From Suillus spraguei (taxonomy: Eukaryota; Basidiomycota; Agaricomycetes; Boletales; Suillaceae): a DNA stretch of 64,000 nucleotides. The position numbers and the translations under genes were made by a program. A model generated the notes under the pieces. It worked only from the letters and a program-made list of their open reading frames with translations, did no database searches and was not told where the DNA came from. The stretch's first letter is position 1; each line of letters opens with the position of its first letter. Shown piece after piece: positions 1-11,102 of this stretch. Location of the stretch: the NCBI GenBank assembly GCA_016800925.1, contig JABCPU010000228.1:45654-109653 (forward strand), read 5' to 3'.

Positions 1-1690
1 GCTGCCAGAAGAACTAGTCCGTTCTGCGGACATTGTACCTACTAGCATCGACCGGTGATTGTCGCCGCTCACGATAGACGCAACACGGAGGGATGCAAAG
101 GTAGCGCTAGTCGTCGGTGTGCAGGAATTGTGTGAATTGAAAGTCTCGGCATGCCCGTTTCTCGCCTCCGCCTTTTAGGTTTTCTTTCGGCTGGCCCAGA
201 TACCTACAGCCCGCGTAATCAGCATGATATACTCATGTACTTATGTAAATAAGGAAGTACTGGACTCACTTTAATTTTAGTTCTTTTGATGGGTACACGC
301 CTACATTCTTTTTCGGCTGACAGGTCCGCATTTCAGGCAAATAAATTTCTACTTGGCATCAAGCTGGCAAGGGACGGTGTGGCGTGGTCTGCACTCTGTA
401 ACGCATGGCCGCTAGGACATCGCGAAGAGCTTTTTCAATGAGCAGTAAGTACTACATATGCATGTGGTCAGGACGGAACATGGCGGGTGCGTGAATAAGT
501 TATTGTGTGTTCGGATGTTTTTATTAATCTGAATCAGCTTCAAGTACAGTGCAGCTTCAATGACTGCAGCTTCTCAAGTATAAGCGACATAGTCACCGTG
601 ATTCGTGCACCCAATGATGGGCAGCTACCGAGTAGTATTGAGTACAAGGTTGAATGAATATGCAAAGCTCCAGATGCCCTCAAACTGATTTTCTCAGGCT
701 GCCACAGCACCGACACATGGTGTGATATCATATTTGTGCTACTTCACGCTCGTTATCGTCATCACCAGGCCCTCCTCATTTTGACAAGGGCATACACAAC
801 GAGAATAGCAGTGGCACAGGTATGCGCACGATCGACGCCAGTTGAAGAAGAAAACGCACATTTAGGCCAGTGCCGTCATCGACGTCTTCGTCGTAGAAGA
901 TGTCATAGTTAGACATCTTCTACAACGTAGCTAGCCTGGGTAAGCCACGGTGACCGAGGCCGTGTCTGAATGGTCTCAGTAGCCAGAGTGCGTAATAACC
1001 TTGCTTGTGGTTTGCTTCGTCCAAGGAGAAAAAGATCTGTTTTCTACAGTTCACATTATCCAATGTAACTCAGATATATCCAAGTCACCAGAATTGCTTG
1101 TCAAGCTTTTTTTGAAAAAAAAAAAATGTCGTAAATGGGATCAGGCCGGTCGTAGATTACCCGTAAATTGATTCTCAGCCTTGGCACTCCTTCCATCTTG
1201 CCCCAAGCTCCCGTCTGCTCGGAGAAGTGGGGAGAGTTTCAAAGGCGCAATGAGTCACTGCCACTCAATGAATTGAACACAACCGTCACGGTGACGATGA
1301 TGGCGACGGTACTATCTCAACGCACTCACTAGCAATTTCATTATTCCTGCGCGAGTACTACCACACGAAACATTCTCAGAGGTCCAAAGCTCACCTGGTT
1401 CTGAGGTGCTTGCGCTCCTGGTCAAGGCCAAAATCTTGATCAACAATAGTATCTTTCCTTTCTTTTGCATTCCCGTGGTACTAATACATTCCTTTGACTT
1501 CAAACTTTATGTCCCCTTCGTTAAGCCGATCAAGGCTGAGGTAAATGAGGACTCGCAGCTGCTTACAATCGCCGACACAATTACTCAGGCCATTGCACGC
1601 GAGACAATGAAGATCCCGACGCAGTTTCTAGATTTCATCTTGCGCACCAATGCGCCCACAACATCTTCAATACTAAAAAAATCAACCCCC
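1..1690. other. No convincing gene
   Basis: I see no gene that I can support here. Short open frames exist, for example 1406-1693 on plus, which could be a worn exon with an intron near its middle, but none has a recognisable domain or a clean start. A hairpin is listed separately at 893-923. Position 1108-1126 holds a short A/T homopolymer stretch. Confidence 0.5.
893..923. repeat. Perfect 12-bp hairpin
   Basis: GTAGAAGATGTC at 893-904 is followed by a 7-base loop and its exact reverse complement at 912-923. It stands alone in non-coding sequence. It could be a terminator-like RNA structure or a remnant of an inverted-repeat element. The function is unknown. Confidence 0.6.
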
Positions 1691-1708
1691 TGATAATTGA
1701 CTGTTGAC

Positions 1709-1948
1709 TTATTGAGTAGCTGGGTCAATAAAACAGCAATCCCAGCACCGCTTCCATGCGACATAGTAATCCACCGTCCCATTCTCGCAGTTCGAATGTG
1801 GTGTGGAGGTGCATCCACTAAGCTGGTCCGGGCAGTCAATTGATACCCCAGGAGGAGGTGCTGCCATTACGGGCGTTGCTGCAGTGACACTGGCGGTAGC
1901 ACTGGCAGCAGAAAGAATTGTAAGGTAAACAATTTGAACGAGCTTCAT
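1709..1948 (-). CDS. Small secreted cysteine-rich protein (copy 1)
   Basis: This is a 79-residue, single-exon protein. Residues 1 to about 28 look like a signal peptide: a Lys near the start, a Leu/Ile-rich core, then an Ala/Thr/Ser-rich stretch ending in a small-residue cleavage site. The mature part has six cysteines spaced C-x6-C-x7-C-x13-C-x2-CC, with the CC near the C-terminus. The second copy at 26468-26704 keeps all six cysteines although other residues differ, which argues for a disulfide-bonded secreted product under constraint. I do not recognise the family. Effector-like or cell-surface roles are only guesses. A TATATAAA box at 1958-1965 sits about ten bases upstream of the ATG, oddly close for a normal transcription start, so translation might begin at the in-frame Met near residue 28. 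Confidence 0.7.
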   Translation of the reverse strand: MKLVQIVYLTILSAASATASVTAATPVMAAPPPGVSIDCPDQLSGCTSTPHSNCENGTVDYYVAWKRCWDCCFIDPATQ

Positions 1949-1957
1949 GGTATCTGG

Positions 1958-1965
1958 TTTATATA
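1958..1965 (-). promoter_or_regulatory. TATA box of secreted protein gene copy 1
   Basis: TATATAAA on the minus strand lies just upstream of the ATG at 1948. The other copy has the same box at 26451-26458. The unusually short distance to the ATG is noted in the gene entry. Confidence 0.4.
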
Positions 1966-2498
1966 CTATGCTTCAGTCTATGATGTGATCATATAAGGAG
2001 ACCATACCGACGAAAGTTTGATGGTGCAATGTGTGCGACGCTGCTATGACAAAGTCTTAGAATATCTATTGTGTGTTGGTTCAAACTTCAGTGGAATGCA
2101 CATAGTGCGGCTGAAAAGTGCCACTCACAATAGCGGGGGCGTTCGTCTTGAGGCTTTTTCAACTCAATCATGTTGACTTTATACTTGTTCCTGTTATTAG
2201 GACCGACACTGGTGACTATACTCGAAGAATGTTCTATACTGACTCACTGCAGCTCTGAGTGGCCGGGGTCATATAATAATGATATTCATCACCTTGGAGA
2301 TGTGCACACAAAATTCAAGAAGGTGCACCAGTGATAGTCAAATTGAGCCAGCGGGTCGCAGGAATCACAGGAAGGATAATCAAAGTGGTAAAACTTTTAG
2401 CAAATACTGGCATAATCCCAACATTGGTCATGGAGCACAGTAATGGTGGTTAAGAAACAACTTCAAAAAAAACGATTTTGGATGCTGAGAATCGGATT

Positions 2499-2790
2499 AT
2501 GAGCTTAATCGTGCTTCATCGTCGAAGCGCCTCCAGAGGCGCTTAATGTTGGATTATCAGGGGTCGAGGTACGAGCTCGACACTTATCGGGAATCTTCGG
2601 GATCGATGGCGCAATATTACCGGGCGTCAGCAGCATGGTTTTAGCGTTGGCCGGCATATATAAAGTAGGTATTTTTCTGTACCAGTACGCTTTGCGTTCA
2701 TCAGCGGGTTCACTGTAAAACCTGAGTTGGTATTACTTCGCAGAACGTGTCCGAGACTTGCGTGCAACTCAACATTTAACACAATTATGA
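2499..2790. mobile_element. 292-bp insertion with 8-bp target duplication
   Basis: ATCGGATT occurs at 2491-2498 and again at 2791-2798. At the related locus near 26768-26775 the same flanks are continuous with a single ATCGGATT, so that locus shows the empty site. The inserted 292 bp start ATGAGCTTAA and end CAATTATGA, with no strong terminal inverted repeat that I can see. A TATATAAAG box lies inside near 2657. The 8-bp duplication fits a hAT-type non-autonomous element or a SINE-like insert. No protein is encoded. Confidence 0.65.
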
Positions 2791-3556
2791 ATCGGATTCT
2801 GGACTGTGGATTCAACTGTATTTCTCTTATTTAAAATTTAATTAAATATACTTGTCCTGGCATGCAAGCAACTGCACCCTCTGCGTGTTTGAGCAACATG
2901 GCACCCAAAGACAAAGACATATCCAACAGGCATCATCGCCAAAAACTTGTAAAAAAGCGCCCGTCAAAAAGGGCAAAAAAGGGCAGCTAGCAGGCACGGT
3001 CAAAGGCGGAGATACTGCGGAGGCGAAGGTCGAGGATGAAAAAGCTGATGAGGAAGTCCCTGATATCGAGTGTGCGAAATATATCAAACAACATATAAAA
3101 CATAACTCACTTTAGGAACTTTTAGCTGGACAGATACTTTGACTTGGTCCCTGGTCAGTGCTGTAACATCTGATGACACCATTCGAAAGGGACTGTACCC
3201 TGAGCCAGGTGCGAATGCATCAACTGAAAATGGAAGAGGGGCAAAGATGGTAGCGGTGTGAATAGGAATCACGAATGGATTTGCGCACGAGTTAGCCAAG
3301 TTGTGCCTCTGCAGTGGGTGCACTTCCATCAAGCCCGTCATCAGCCTTGGTGCCTGAGTCAGGGTCTGGTCCTGCAGATTCAAATTCTGTGTTTCCAGTC
3401 GGTGCTTGAGTCTAGCCTGGACACAGTACTCAAACTGGATGGATCTGAGTATACAGACGAGAGTCGTCTGAAGGTTCATTGGTGTCTGACTTGGAGGTAG
3501 AAGACAAGGAGCCAGTGGTGGGGGAACTCGAGTCGGAACTCATGGACATGCTAGTA
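2791..3556. other. Unassigned sequence with a Lys-rich open frame
   Basis: An open frame on plus (2852-3115) contains a Lys/Ala/Glu-rich stretch, and a second frame starts with ATG at about 2899 in a plausible context. Neither matches a family I know and no splice structure stands out. Bases 2791-2850 repeat the flank of the second secreted-protein locus (26768-26815 and 27853-27875). Confidence 0.3.
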
Positions 3557-4796
3557 CAGTTGAAATGGTCATAATGCATATGGTAACAGTGCATAAATCT
3601 CATAATGCATCGACTTTTGTGGATCCCGACGTTGTTTCCAAGTAATTGGACGCATAATGCATCATGCATAATGTTTGTATACCCAATATGCATTATGATA
3701 GGGTGGGACATGTGTACAATAACATAGTGCATAAATTTATTGTCGTGCTTCAGTGGTATTGTCTCTTTTGACTATGTATAGAAGCCAGCGAGCAATTGAA
3801 ACGATACCATACTACTTGAAAATGTCTCTAAACTTAAAGCGCAAACCTCGTGACAAGCCCGCTGTATATATAGAGAGCTGGAGAACAGCGCTGTATCAAG
3901 TGTCTACGACATGACGGGAGACGACAAAGAGAGGATAGTCTACGACATAGGTATATATACGTAGTCGGGACTATCCGAACACCGAACGATGACGAAGGGT
4001 GGAATGCCAAACTCTAACAGTATACAACCGGCCTGCAAAGCGGCAGAAAATCACCAAGGACAATCCTCGAACTTCAGCTCATTCTACAGCCAGTGAATGC
4101 ACTTCTCGCCAAAATCTCACACTCTCTGACTGGATGACAGTCTATCATTTTATTGATTCTCGTCCTACTGTGACACAAACTAAAATTGTCGAACACTTCA
4201 ACAACGACCTAATCAGCTTTCTTCTATCGAAACTCAGCTTATGCAATCAGTAAAAGATCTTCAAGCACGCAACCGTGTTTTTGGTACCTTGCTGACTATC
4301 GACGAACTTTTGGACCCTGCTGAGGAGAAAGATAAGGGGGAGTTCTTTACGTTTGATGGTGGTGACTCATCTATTGCAGATGAGGTCCGTCGTGAAATCC
4401 TTGTTGCAAATGGTGAAGTTATCGAAGTTGATTCTGACGACGACGACGACGACGACGACGACGAAATGGGCCCATCAGTCACACGCAACGATGTCCCAAG
4501 GGATTTGTGCCAGCAGCTCGAAGCTGCATGTATGCAATATGGGGATCCTCAAATTTCACTTGACAACTTCGAAAGTTTCGCGCTAACCTACGACGTGAAG
4601 AACTGCATAACGCTAAACAAACATGTATAGAACAATTCTTCTCGTTTTAATCATGTACTTGTGTAGAAACCATTGATAACTTTCTGTCACACTTTTGGCG
4701 GAGGTCACACGTGTCACAATTATGTGACAAATATATTCCTCATAATGCATAACATTTTCGAGGTCCCATCGGTATGCATTATGACCATTGCAACTG
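3557..4796 (+). mobile_element. Internally deleted pogo/Tigger-type (CENP-B-like) DNA transposon
   Basis: The ends are inverted repeats of about 26 bp that begin CAGTTG, with one mismatch in the first 26 bases. The left end is at 3557 and the right end at 4796. Both are flanked by the dinucleotide TA (3555-3556 and 4797-4798), the classic pogo/Tc1-mariner target duplication. Internal copies of CATAATGCAT and its complement cluster near both ends (3571, 3600, 3652, 3690, 4741, 4774). The interior encodes only the first and last parts of a transposase, so the element cannot move alone but could be mobilised in trans. Confidence 0.85.
3999..4630 (+). pseudogene. Remnant pogo/CENP-B-like transposase (DNA-binding and acidic tail only)
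   Basis: The first open frame (3999-4253) encodes a basic stretch and then a helix-turn-helix of the CENP-B/pogo type: a Leu-Ser-Asp-Trp-Met start followed by a Pro-x-Val-Thr-Gln turn and a KIVEHF helix. No ATG begins this frame. The second frame (4241-4630) holds an acidic run of nine aspartates (residues 67-75), then a segment with a QLEAACMQYGDPQISLD motif typical of the C-terminal tail of such fungal transposases. The whole DDE catalytic domain that should lie between the two parts is missing, and the frames differ. This is a deletion derivative, not a functional enzyme. The family call rests on motifs I recognise by eye. Confidence 0.75.
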
Positions 4797-5308
4797 TACT
4801 TCTGAAATTTGTCGTGAGAAATCGGCAAATTGAACCGTTCTAACATGATGCATGCTGTTCAAAGTAAGCAGCGATTTTCACACGATTATCGTCATCTACG
4901 CAGAATCGCTCATGGCATAGTCGTTCACTCTGACTACCACTATCAGCTGATCGAAACTCATAGGTACTCAATGTATGGATGGCACCAAACACATTTGCAT
5001 ATGTGTATCCTCGTCACATACCCATGGCTGATGTTGCTTGCTTTTCGGCTACAGAGAACAAGACGCTAGGTACGTGAAATGGACTAATGAATATTGTTCC
5101 ATAGAAGTAACTGAGTTATGAGGGTGATGGGGGTTCTAAGTAAGATCGCCATTAGCATGGCATCTCTAAACTCAAAGATACGTGACCCGCTTGGGGACAA
5201 TAGGTCTATAGATAAAGCAATGTCCAAAGGACAAGGGAGAAATTATTATCCATTCACCAATCCATAACAGACAGATTCTTATCAGGTACAATGCGATACC
5301 ACTGAACC
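4797..5308. other. Intergenic, no gene seen
   Basis: This is about 500 bp between the pogo remnant and the 3' end of the chitinase gene. The short open frames carry no recognisable domain. Confidence 0.5.
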
Positions 5309-7276
5309 CTAACAAGAACCTTCGTCTAGCCAAACATTCGCATCCCCTGAGCGGTGGCGTGAGCAGCTGTAGACTAGGAAATCACTCTTAATTTTACCTC
5401 CAGGAATGTCATCCTGTGTCCACCATTTGGCCATCCACAGTTGTCCTCTGCAGATCGACGTCACATTCGAACACGAAGCATTGGTTACCCAACTTACTTG
5501 TGTTTCACTTGGTCGCCCTTCACGTACTGTACGAAGATGTGAGCAGTTGAGGGAAGAAGACAACTCATTCACATACAATCGAGTTCTTCTTCCAGTATTT
5601 TATCCCAGTGCAAGAAGTATGTGGAGGAGCTGGGGACGTAGTGATAACGGTCGTCACTGTTGTGCTCGTTGCCGTCGAACTAGCGATGGTCGTCGGAGAG
5701 TCGCATTGAACTAATGCATTCTTAACAGACTCGTCATAGCGGTCGTTTGCTGAAGAAGTCAAATTATTCACTGGACTTGATCAGACCTGGGAGACGAACC
5801 GTATGCCTGTGAAGCGTCCCAAAGCATAACACCGCCAAACGAAGAGTATTGAGCCATAGTCTCTTGAATTATTGTTGACAGCATCGAAGCGTTAACATAG
5901 CCATATCCAGCTGACGAAGAAGCCGGAGCGCCAATGTATATCTTCACATCGCGGTTAGGAGATATAGTCTTTGCCCAATTGTCCCTGTCCGCATGTCTAC
6001 ATGTGGGGCTGAAGCACAAGAAGCAATGCGTACCAAGTACCGAAGTTCCACGCCTGACGATCATGGATTAGAAGCGGATTCTAGCGAATACTAAATGACT
6101 TACATCAGGGTTGTTGTAGTTCTGTAGGCCACACCAATTGTTGTCTGTCTGCGTAACAGAAATTCCTCACGATAGGATTGGTCACTCACAAAATTGAACA
6201 TAGACAGCGTCGAATCCTACGGCATTCAGCGTATCGCCCAAGTTCGCATCTGGAAAGACACATTGAGGGGCTAGTAGGAGAGCAATTGTCAATACTGGAT
6301 ATAGTTTCTGCTATTGCGTAGGAAGCACCTGCGGTTAAATAGAATCTACGATGACGTTAATGCGTTGAAGGGTGGATCAGGTCCGACGTACTGCTTCTCA
6401 CTGGCATCCATCAACCTGCGAAGTTCCTTCAGAAACGCTGCATATCCTGTCTGGGAGCCACCCTCGATATCCATATCAATGCTGATACTCGATCAATCTG
6501 TACCCAGATAATTCGTCATGGGAGAGCTCTTACCCATCAAGCACCGCAGTTCCAAAGGGGCGAGTGGAGCTCGTTCCGCCTAGGAAAACATCCCAGATGA
6601 CCTGTGCATATTGAGTAGCTTGGATGTCGTTCTGAAATCCAACGTTGCCACTACTAGCGCCGCCGATCGAGAGAGTAACGATCTTGCCAGCAGCTTGACA
6701 TTCTTTGATGTCGGATGCCAGGAAAGAACAATCAAGCAGTTGTGTTCCTGCAAACTCTACGCTGTTGCCACTGTTACAAGTCTTGATCCACACATACGTG
6801 ATGAGGACAGAAATCATGTAAAGAAGTCAGGACGCATACGTTACCGAGGTTTATGGAGGGAAGATCGCCCTCCCCATAGAAACTAGTGAGAAACGCGATG
6901 GGAAATACGTCAATGACATCATCCTTAACCAATGCGAAGTCTCAGCTTGTGGTGGATCTACCGCAGTGTGACGGACCTCGCAGTAGTGCGCAAGCCGCTG
7001 TTGCCAGGCAGCTTCCTGGTTGTTGTGGGACGCCCCGTAGGAGTTCTGACCCCAATACCTGTTGATATAATGAGCTCGATGAGACCCAATGAAGGCGAGC
7101 ATCCGTGCTCAGTGCTCACACAGCCAACTGTGTAACGTGAGGTCATCGGCATAGGCTACATGACAGTACAGGAAACTTACGTTCTCATTCGATAAGATGT
7201 CAAAGGCAACGGCAGTAGACGTTATGATGAACATAGCTGAAACCATGACATGGACAACATGCTTCATAAGTGCCAT
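5309..7276 (-). CDS. Class III GH18 endochitinase with CBM5/12-like chitin-binding module
   Basis: A secreted enzyme that hydrolyses chitin, probably in cell-wall remodelling or attack on other chitin. At least ten exons can be followed on the minus strand. They run as a signal peptide (ATG 7276 or 7267), an 8-nt micro-exon (7120-7127), the YWGQNSYG strand, then SIGGA (Ser-Ile-Gly-Gly) and the catalytic DGIDMDIE motif split by an intron. Next come LNAVGFDAVYVQF, the WNFGTW region, and a C-terminal part with GGVMLWDASQAY. A Ser/Thr-rich linker (about 5600-5700) leads to a chitin-binding module with KWW and a final Cys, ending in TAG at 5309-5311. The DxxDxDxE residues are intact. The splice pattern between about 6440 and 6270 (after LMDASEK, before APQCVFPDA) is not resolved and may hide another micro-exon or a lesion. 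The family call is firm; whether the gene is fully functional is less sure. Confidence 0.88.
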
Positions 7277-7322
7277 CGATGAAGTTACAGCCGAGTCCTA
7301 GTGATAGTACTGCTTGGACAGT

Positions 7323-7329
7323 CTTTATA
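7323..7329 (-). promoter_or_regulatory. TATA box of chitinase gene
   Basis: TATAAAG on the minus strand is about 47 bases upstream of the ATG at 7276, a normal distance for a fungal core promoter with a short leader. Confidence 0.5.
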
Positions 7330-9337
7330 TCCTCTTGGAAGCCGCCTTCGCTGTGGAATCGCAACGGATATATGCTGACTGCAACACTAGTAGGCCAACA
7401 TAGTATATGATATCCTCAAAATATCGGAGGCGAAAACTCTTGGCGGTGAGGGACGTGGAAGGCGGTTGGTCTTGAGTTTGTCATGGTCCTTCGATTACTA
7501 TTCACCTACTAGTGTTGCAACTTCAGGGTCCTGGATAGTGGTGAAGATCCGATTCTGAGACTCTGCGAATATGAGAATGATCGCGCCTGGGGCCTGATTA
7601 ATGATTCACCGAACGGCGAACGCCACACGACGGTATATTTTCAGTCCGAGTCGGCTTGTACACAGAAGACAATCAGCTATTCTCGGATGCGTCGAGATTC
7701 TTATATATCTATTCGAAGGTATGTGATAATAAATAGCTCAGAATGGAGAATATGATAAGAAACGCGATTCACCTCTTCCCGCAACTCTTGCTCAACAGGC
7801 TCGATTGATTTCTGCCCGGATATACTAACCGGTGGTTGCTTAAGAATTTCAGAATCAGCGTTTGCTCTGCCATTCACGTTGGAAATTACTAACATCGTTT
7901 GGAAGACCTATCATAGCGTTTCATAAACTCAGTTAGTTTCTAACATGGTCAACGAAAGCATAGGCACACGGTATTTGCACTAAAGTCATGCAAAGCAGCA
8001 TGCAGCATGCCTGAAACAGACCGTATAAAACAGTCAAGCGTAATGACGCCCACTTCAATAGGGCATGTTCGAAAACGTTAGCTGATAACGGTTCTTGGAG
8101 TACAAGACATCTGAAACTGCAGTGCACACTGCAGATTGAGTCATTAGTAAAGCTTATCTGGGAAGTACGGATCGTTATGCTGCGGGAAACTAGGCAGATA
8201 AGCGTATGTTAGTCACATGCATTGGTTGCCACTCGCGTATGCGACAACTACCGGAAGTAAGAAGACTTATCAGCGCCGTTCGGTCGAGTCCTGATTATGT
8301 AATGATTCCGCAACTTATAAAGGATGACGAAAACTGAACAGAAATCCAGTCAGCGGTCGCAAAACAGACTGCGATATGTTCTTTTGTAAATGGACGGTGG
8401 AGTTGCTCAAGAAGTCAAGAATTTTACCATGATGCGATCTGAGTCAGACCCGGCGGCTCAGCGGAGCGTCAAATACTTATCGTGTCACACAGTCGCCACC
8501 TTATCGATATGCGAAGAGAGATCTTCGGTATCGGGTGCAATTACAGCTAAGGGAAGTCGGGAACCGGCAAGCAAGTGGAGCCGTCATGAATCATGCAATG
8601 ATTGAGTCCAAGTCGACGTCGGAGAAATTTTCTGGGAGACCTGTACGCACAGGAACAGGAATGAGCTCTGCAGCATGTTCGCGAACTGATGGCTGCAAAA
8701 TTCGCTGCGGGTTCTGAGTCCTGAACATTCGAACTTCGGCCTGACTCGTCGGTGATGGCGCATTGGTTATACCGACCACCAACTTGTGCTATCAGGCTGT
8801 TTCCAACCTTGCACTAATAGTGCTGCATCCGGCGTGTTGGCTACACAAGCTACCGTGAGTGCCGGTCCCATCTAGATACTACGGTGCAATGAGTATTCGA
8901 CAGAGACCTTCTAGTTATCTCGCATAGGTCGGACCTATTGCCTTTCCAATCGTCTCAATGACACGTAGCTGTGACGTCGGCATGTTTCGTGAACATGCTT
9001 ATGGCCTCTTATGACACTCTTGCAATGATCCATGATCTAAACATTCTTGATCCCAAACGAAGGAATTTAGTGCACCAATGTATGCTTGGCATTGTAGTGC
9101 ACATATTTGGCATCATGATGTATGCAACGCGCAACTTCAACACTGTCTTCACCTCAGCCCCAGAATCGTACTGCTGTGAAGTTATACAGCTACATCTGCC
9201 GTTCCTCCGTGTAAGTCACACTGCGTGCATTCGAATTTTCTGTGCTGCAACACTGAAATAAAGCGATGTTGTGTCATCTGGTCTCAGATCTCAGGTGTCA
9301 ACATGAGGCAGCATAAGCCCTTTATATATCCTCGCAA
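7330..9337. other. Long intergenic region, no gene seen
   Basis: About 2 kb without a supported gene. Several frames of 60-95 codons are present (for example 8390-8605 and 8971-9261 on plus) but they lack domains, conserved partners in the window or convincing splice sites. The part before 9338 may be promoter and leader for the membrane protein gene. Confidence 0.45.
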
Positions 9338-10316
9338 TTGTTTCTGTCAGATCAGTCAGTTAACGCATTCCTGCTGCTCATGTCTAGCTCAAGTCATAAT
9401 ACTGGATACCTAGTACAGTCATTACAACCACACATTGCCGACACGCCAGATGTGCCGTTCATGTCTAGCTCGGGTCAGAATATTGGATACCTGCAGTCAT
9501 CACAACGACGTAATGCCCCAGACGAGAGCTTTTTCACCCAATTTCCACGCATGTGGGAAGCTCCAGAGTCCCGTATCTGGCGGTATATCTTCAGAATATG
9601 CTGTTACGTGTTCACCGGGCGTGGCGATCTACATTGGTTGCACGACCTCTTGAAAGAAGGAAACTCCTGGGAAGTGCTACATGGTCGATATGTGAACCAG
9701 CTCAATCAAGTGAGCACCGTGGTAAGTCGATGATGGTCATCATTCATTCAAATCGATCGCATTAATGTGCTCTTGCGCAGCAAGCACTCGTGCTTACCAC
9801 TACAGCGGTATTTATCACCACAAACCCACCACTTGGGAATGATGTCGACTACACATCTCATGCATCTTACGCCTGTTTGGCAGAGTCACTTGTCTTTTCG
9901 TTGTTTGGACTATTGTTCCAGCTGAAGACATCTACCTCCGTATTCATTTTTCAGAAACGTAGTACTGCAGAAGTACGTATTATTCATTGTTAGGGTGGCA
10001 GGTCAGAGCTTACCTCACCACAGATCATAATCGAGAGGCGTTGGAGAATATTCTGGCACCTCCTTGGTTTGGCAGTGCCAATCATTGTCTTTGGCATATC
10101 AGTGGTGCTTTTGCTCATGGGTAAGCAGTTCATCTCGTAATGTGTGGTCCCGGCTTACACAGTTCATCAGCAATCGTGCTCACGGGGTTCACATCTCACA
10201 CCGAAACTGTCAAACTTTGTGTGAGCATAACATTTGCTTTCCTTGGCGCTTGTCACTTGGTGTCGGTTCTGGGCTCACCGTTCTACTACCATTTATCGAA
10301 TATACGCAAATGGTGA
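9338..10316 (+). CDS. Four-helix membrane protein, family member 1
   Basis: Four exons (9338-9721, 9781-9972, 10024-10120, 10171-10316) give a 272-residue protein. All introns are 50-59 bp with GT..AG ends. Exon 1 ends in a segment (RYIFRICCYVFTGRGD to NQLNQVSTV) that is clearly related to exon 1 of the two minus-strand genes at 15310 and 17476, and the third exon is exactly 97 nt in all three. Exons 2-4 encode four hydrophobic helices: the VLTTTAVFIT region, AESLVFSLFGLLFQL, LLGLAVPIIVFGISVVLLLM, and VSITFAFLGACHLVSVLG. An 81-bp tandem repeat (27 codons) lies in exon 1, with copies from 9379 and 9460, so the start could instead be an internal Met. I do not recognise a named family and infer only a membrane location. 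Confidence 0.75.
9379..9540 (+). repeat. In-frame 81-bp tandem repeat
   Basis: CATGTCTAGCTC starts at 9379 and again at 9460. The next 40 bases also match closely. The 81-bp period keeps the reading frame and adds 27 residues to exon 1 of the membrane protein gene. It suggests a recent local duplication in the N-terminal tail. Confidence 0.65.
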
Positions 10317-11102
10317 AGGACCTTGACCGGCGGACCGTTTAACTTGAACATTAGTGTTGGACTTGAGAGGTTCTATAAGGGTACTAGGTGCTCTAGTAGT
10401 CATTGATTAAATTACACCTCTAATTAGGCGTTCAGTGTTGTCGTTCCTTCTACTAGTATAAACAACTCAGATTCAGACATTGTGCATACTAAATGCAGTT
10501 TCTTGGTTTTGCTGGGGATGAATGACGAATTATCAAGTAACACGAATAACCGTCGGCATCTTGCGTTCACCATGCCATCATACTATCTGCACGGTATTAG
10601 TAGTGACCAGTGCCATTAGTCTTGTTCTACATCCCTCCGTAGGGTTGGTGTCATGCGATGAAATTTTCTGTCTCCGTCAACTTATACATATTATGTTCGC
10701 TCGATCCCGGCCATGTCATCTAAATCATAATATTAAAATTGACAACAACTATCCGAATCATTGGATCGTATCAACACACTAATACCCGACACTAAACATC
10801 AAGCGAAATCTGCACAAGAGTAAACTATCCCTCAACCACACTATCCAAATGCGAAGAAGAAATCGACCATATCATAAGTAACGAAATAAGACGATCATAC
10901 ATAGATGTTTTATTGACTGGACGTCGCGGAAAACAAGGAAGTAGGTAGCCGTTATTGAGGGCGGGAATAGAGATAGGAATAGCGAAAGATATGCATAGAA
11001 CGAAGGACAGATTAATACAGCGTGAAATCGTAAAATATCATTAGTTTCATGTTGAATGCGCAGCGCAAAAGTCCAAGAGGCGGGACTTCAGCGCCTCGAT
11101 AC
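10317..11102. other. Intergenic, no gene seen
   Basis: About 790 bp between two convergent genes. I see no domain-bearing frame. The AT-rich stretch at 10690-10870 may include 3' untranslated sequence of either gene. Confidence 0.45.

Larger units (their letters stand above)
1690..2468 (-). repeat. Inverted duplicate segment, left copy (carries secreted protein gene)
   Basis: This segment, read on the minus strand, matches about 25981-26740 on plus, with scattered substitutions and small indels. The match covers the promoter side and the whole small secreted protein gene, up to the CAACTTC motif near 2468. Beyond that point both copies are followed by the same sequence in the same orientation (starting AACGATTTTGG at 2471 and about 26743). 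The gene segment is therefore flipped relative to a shared flank. Confidence 0.8.

Noticed and set aside
4435..4465. GAC repeat as an independent microsatellite
   Set aside because: It encodes the acidic tail expected in pogo-type transposases, so it is part of that relic.
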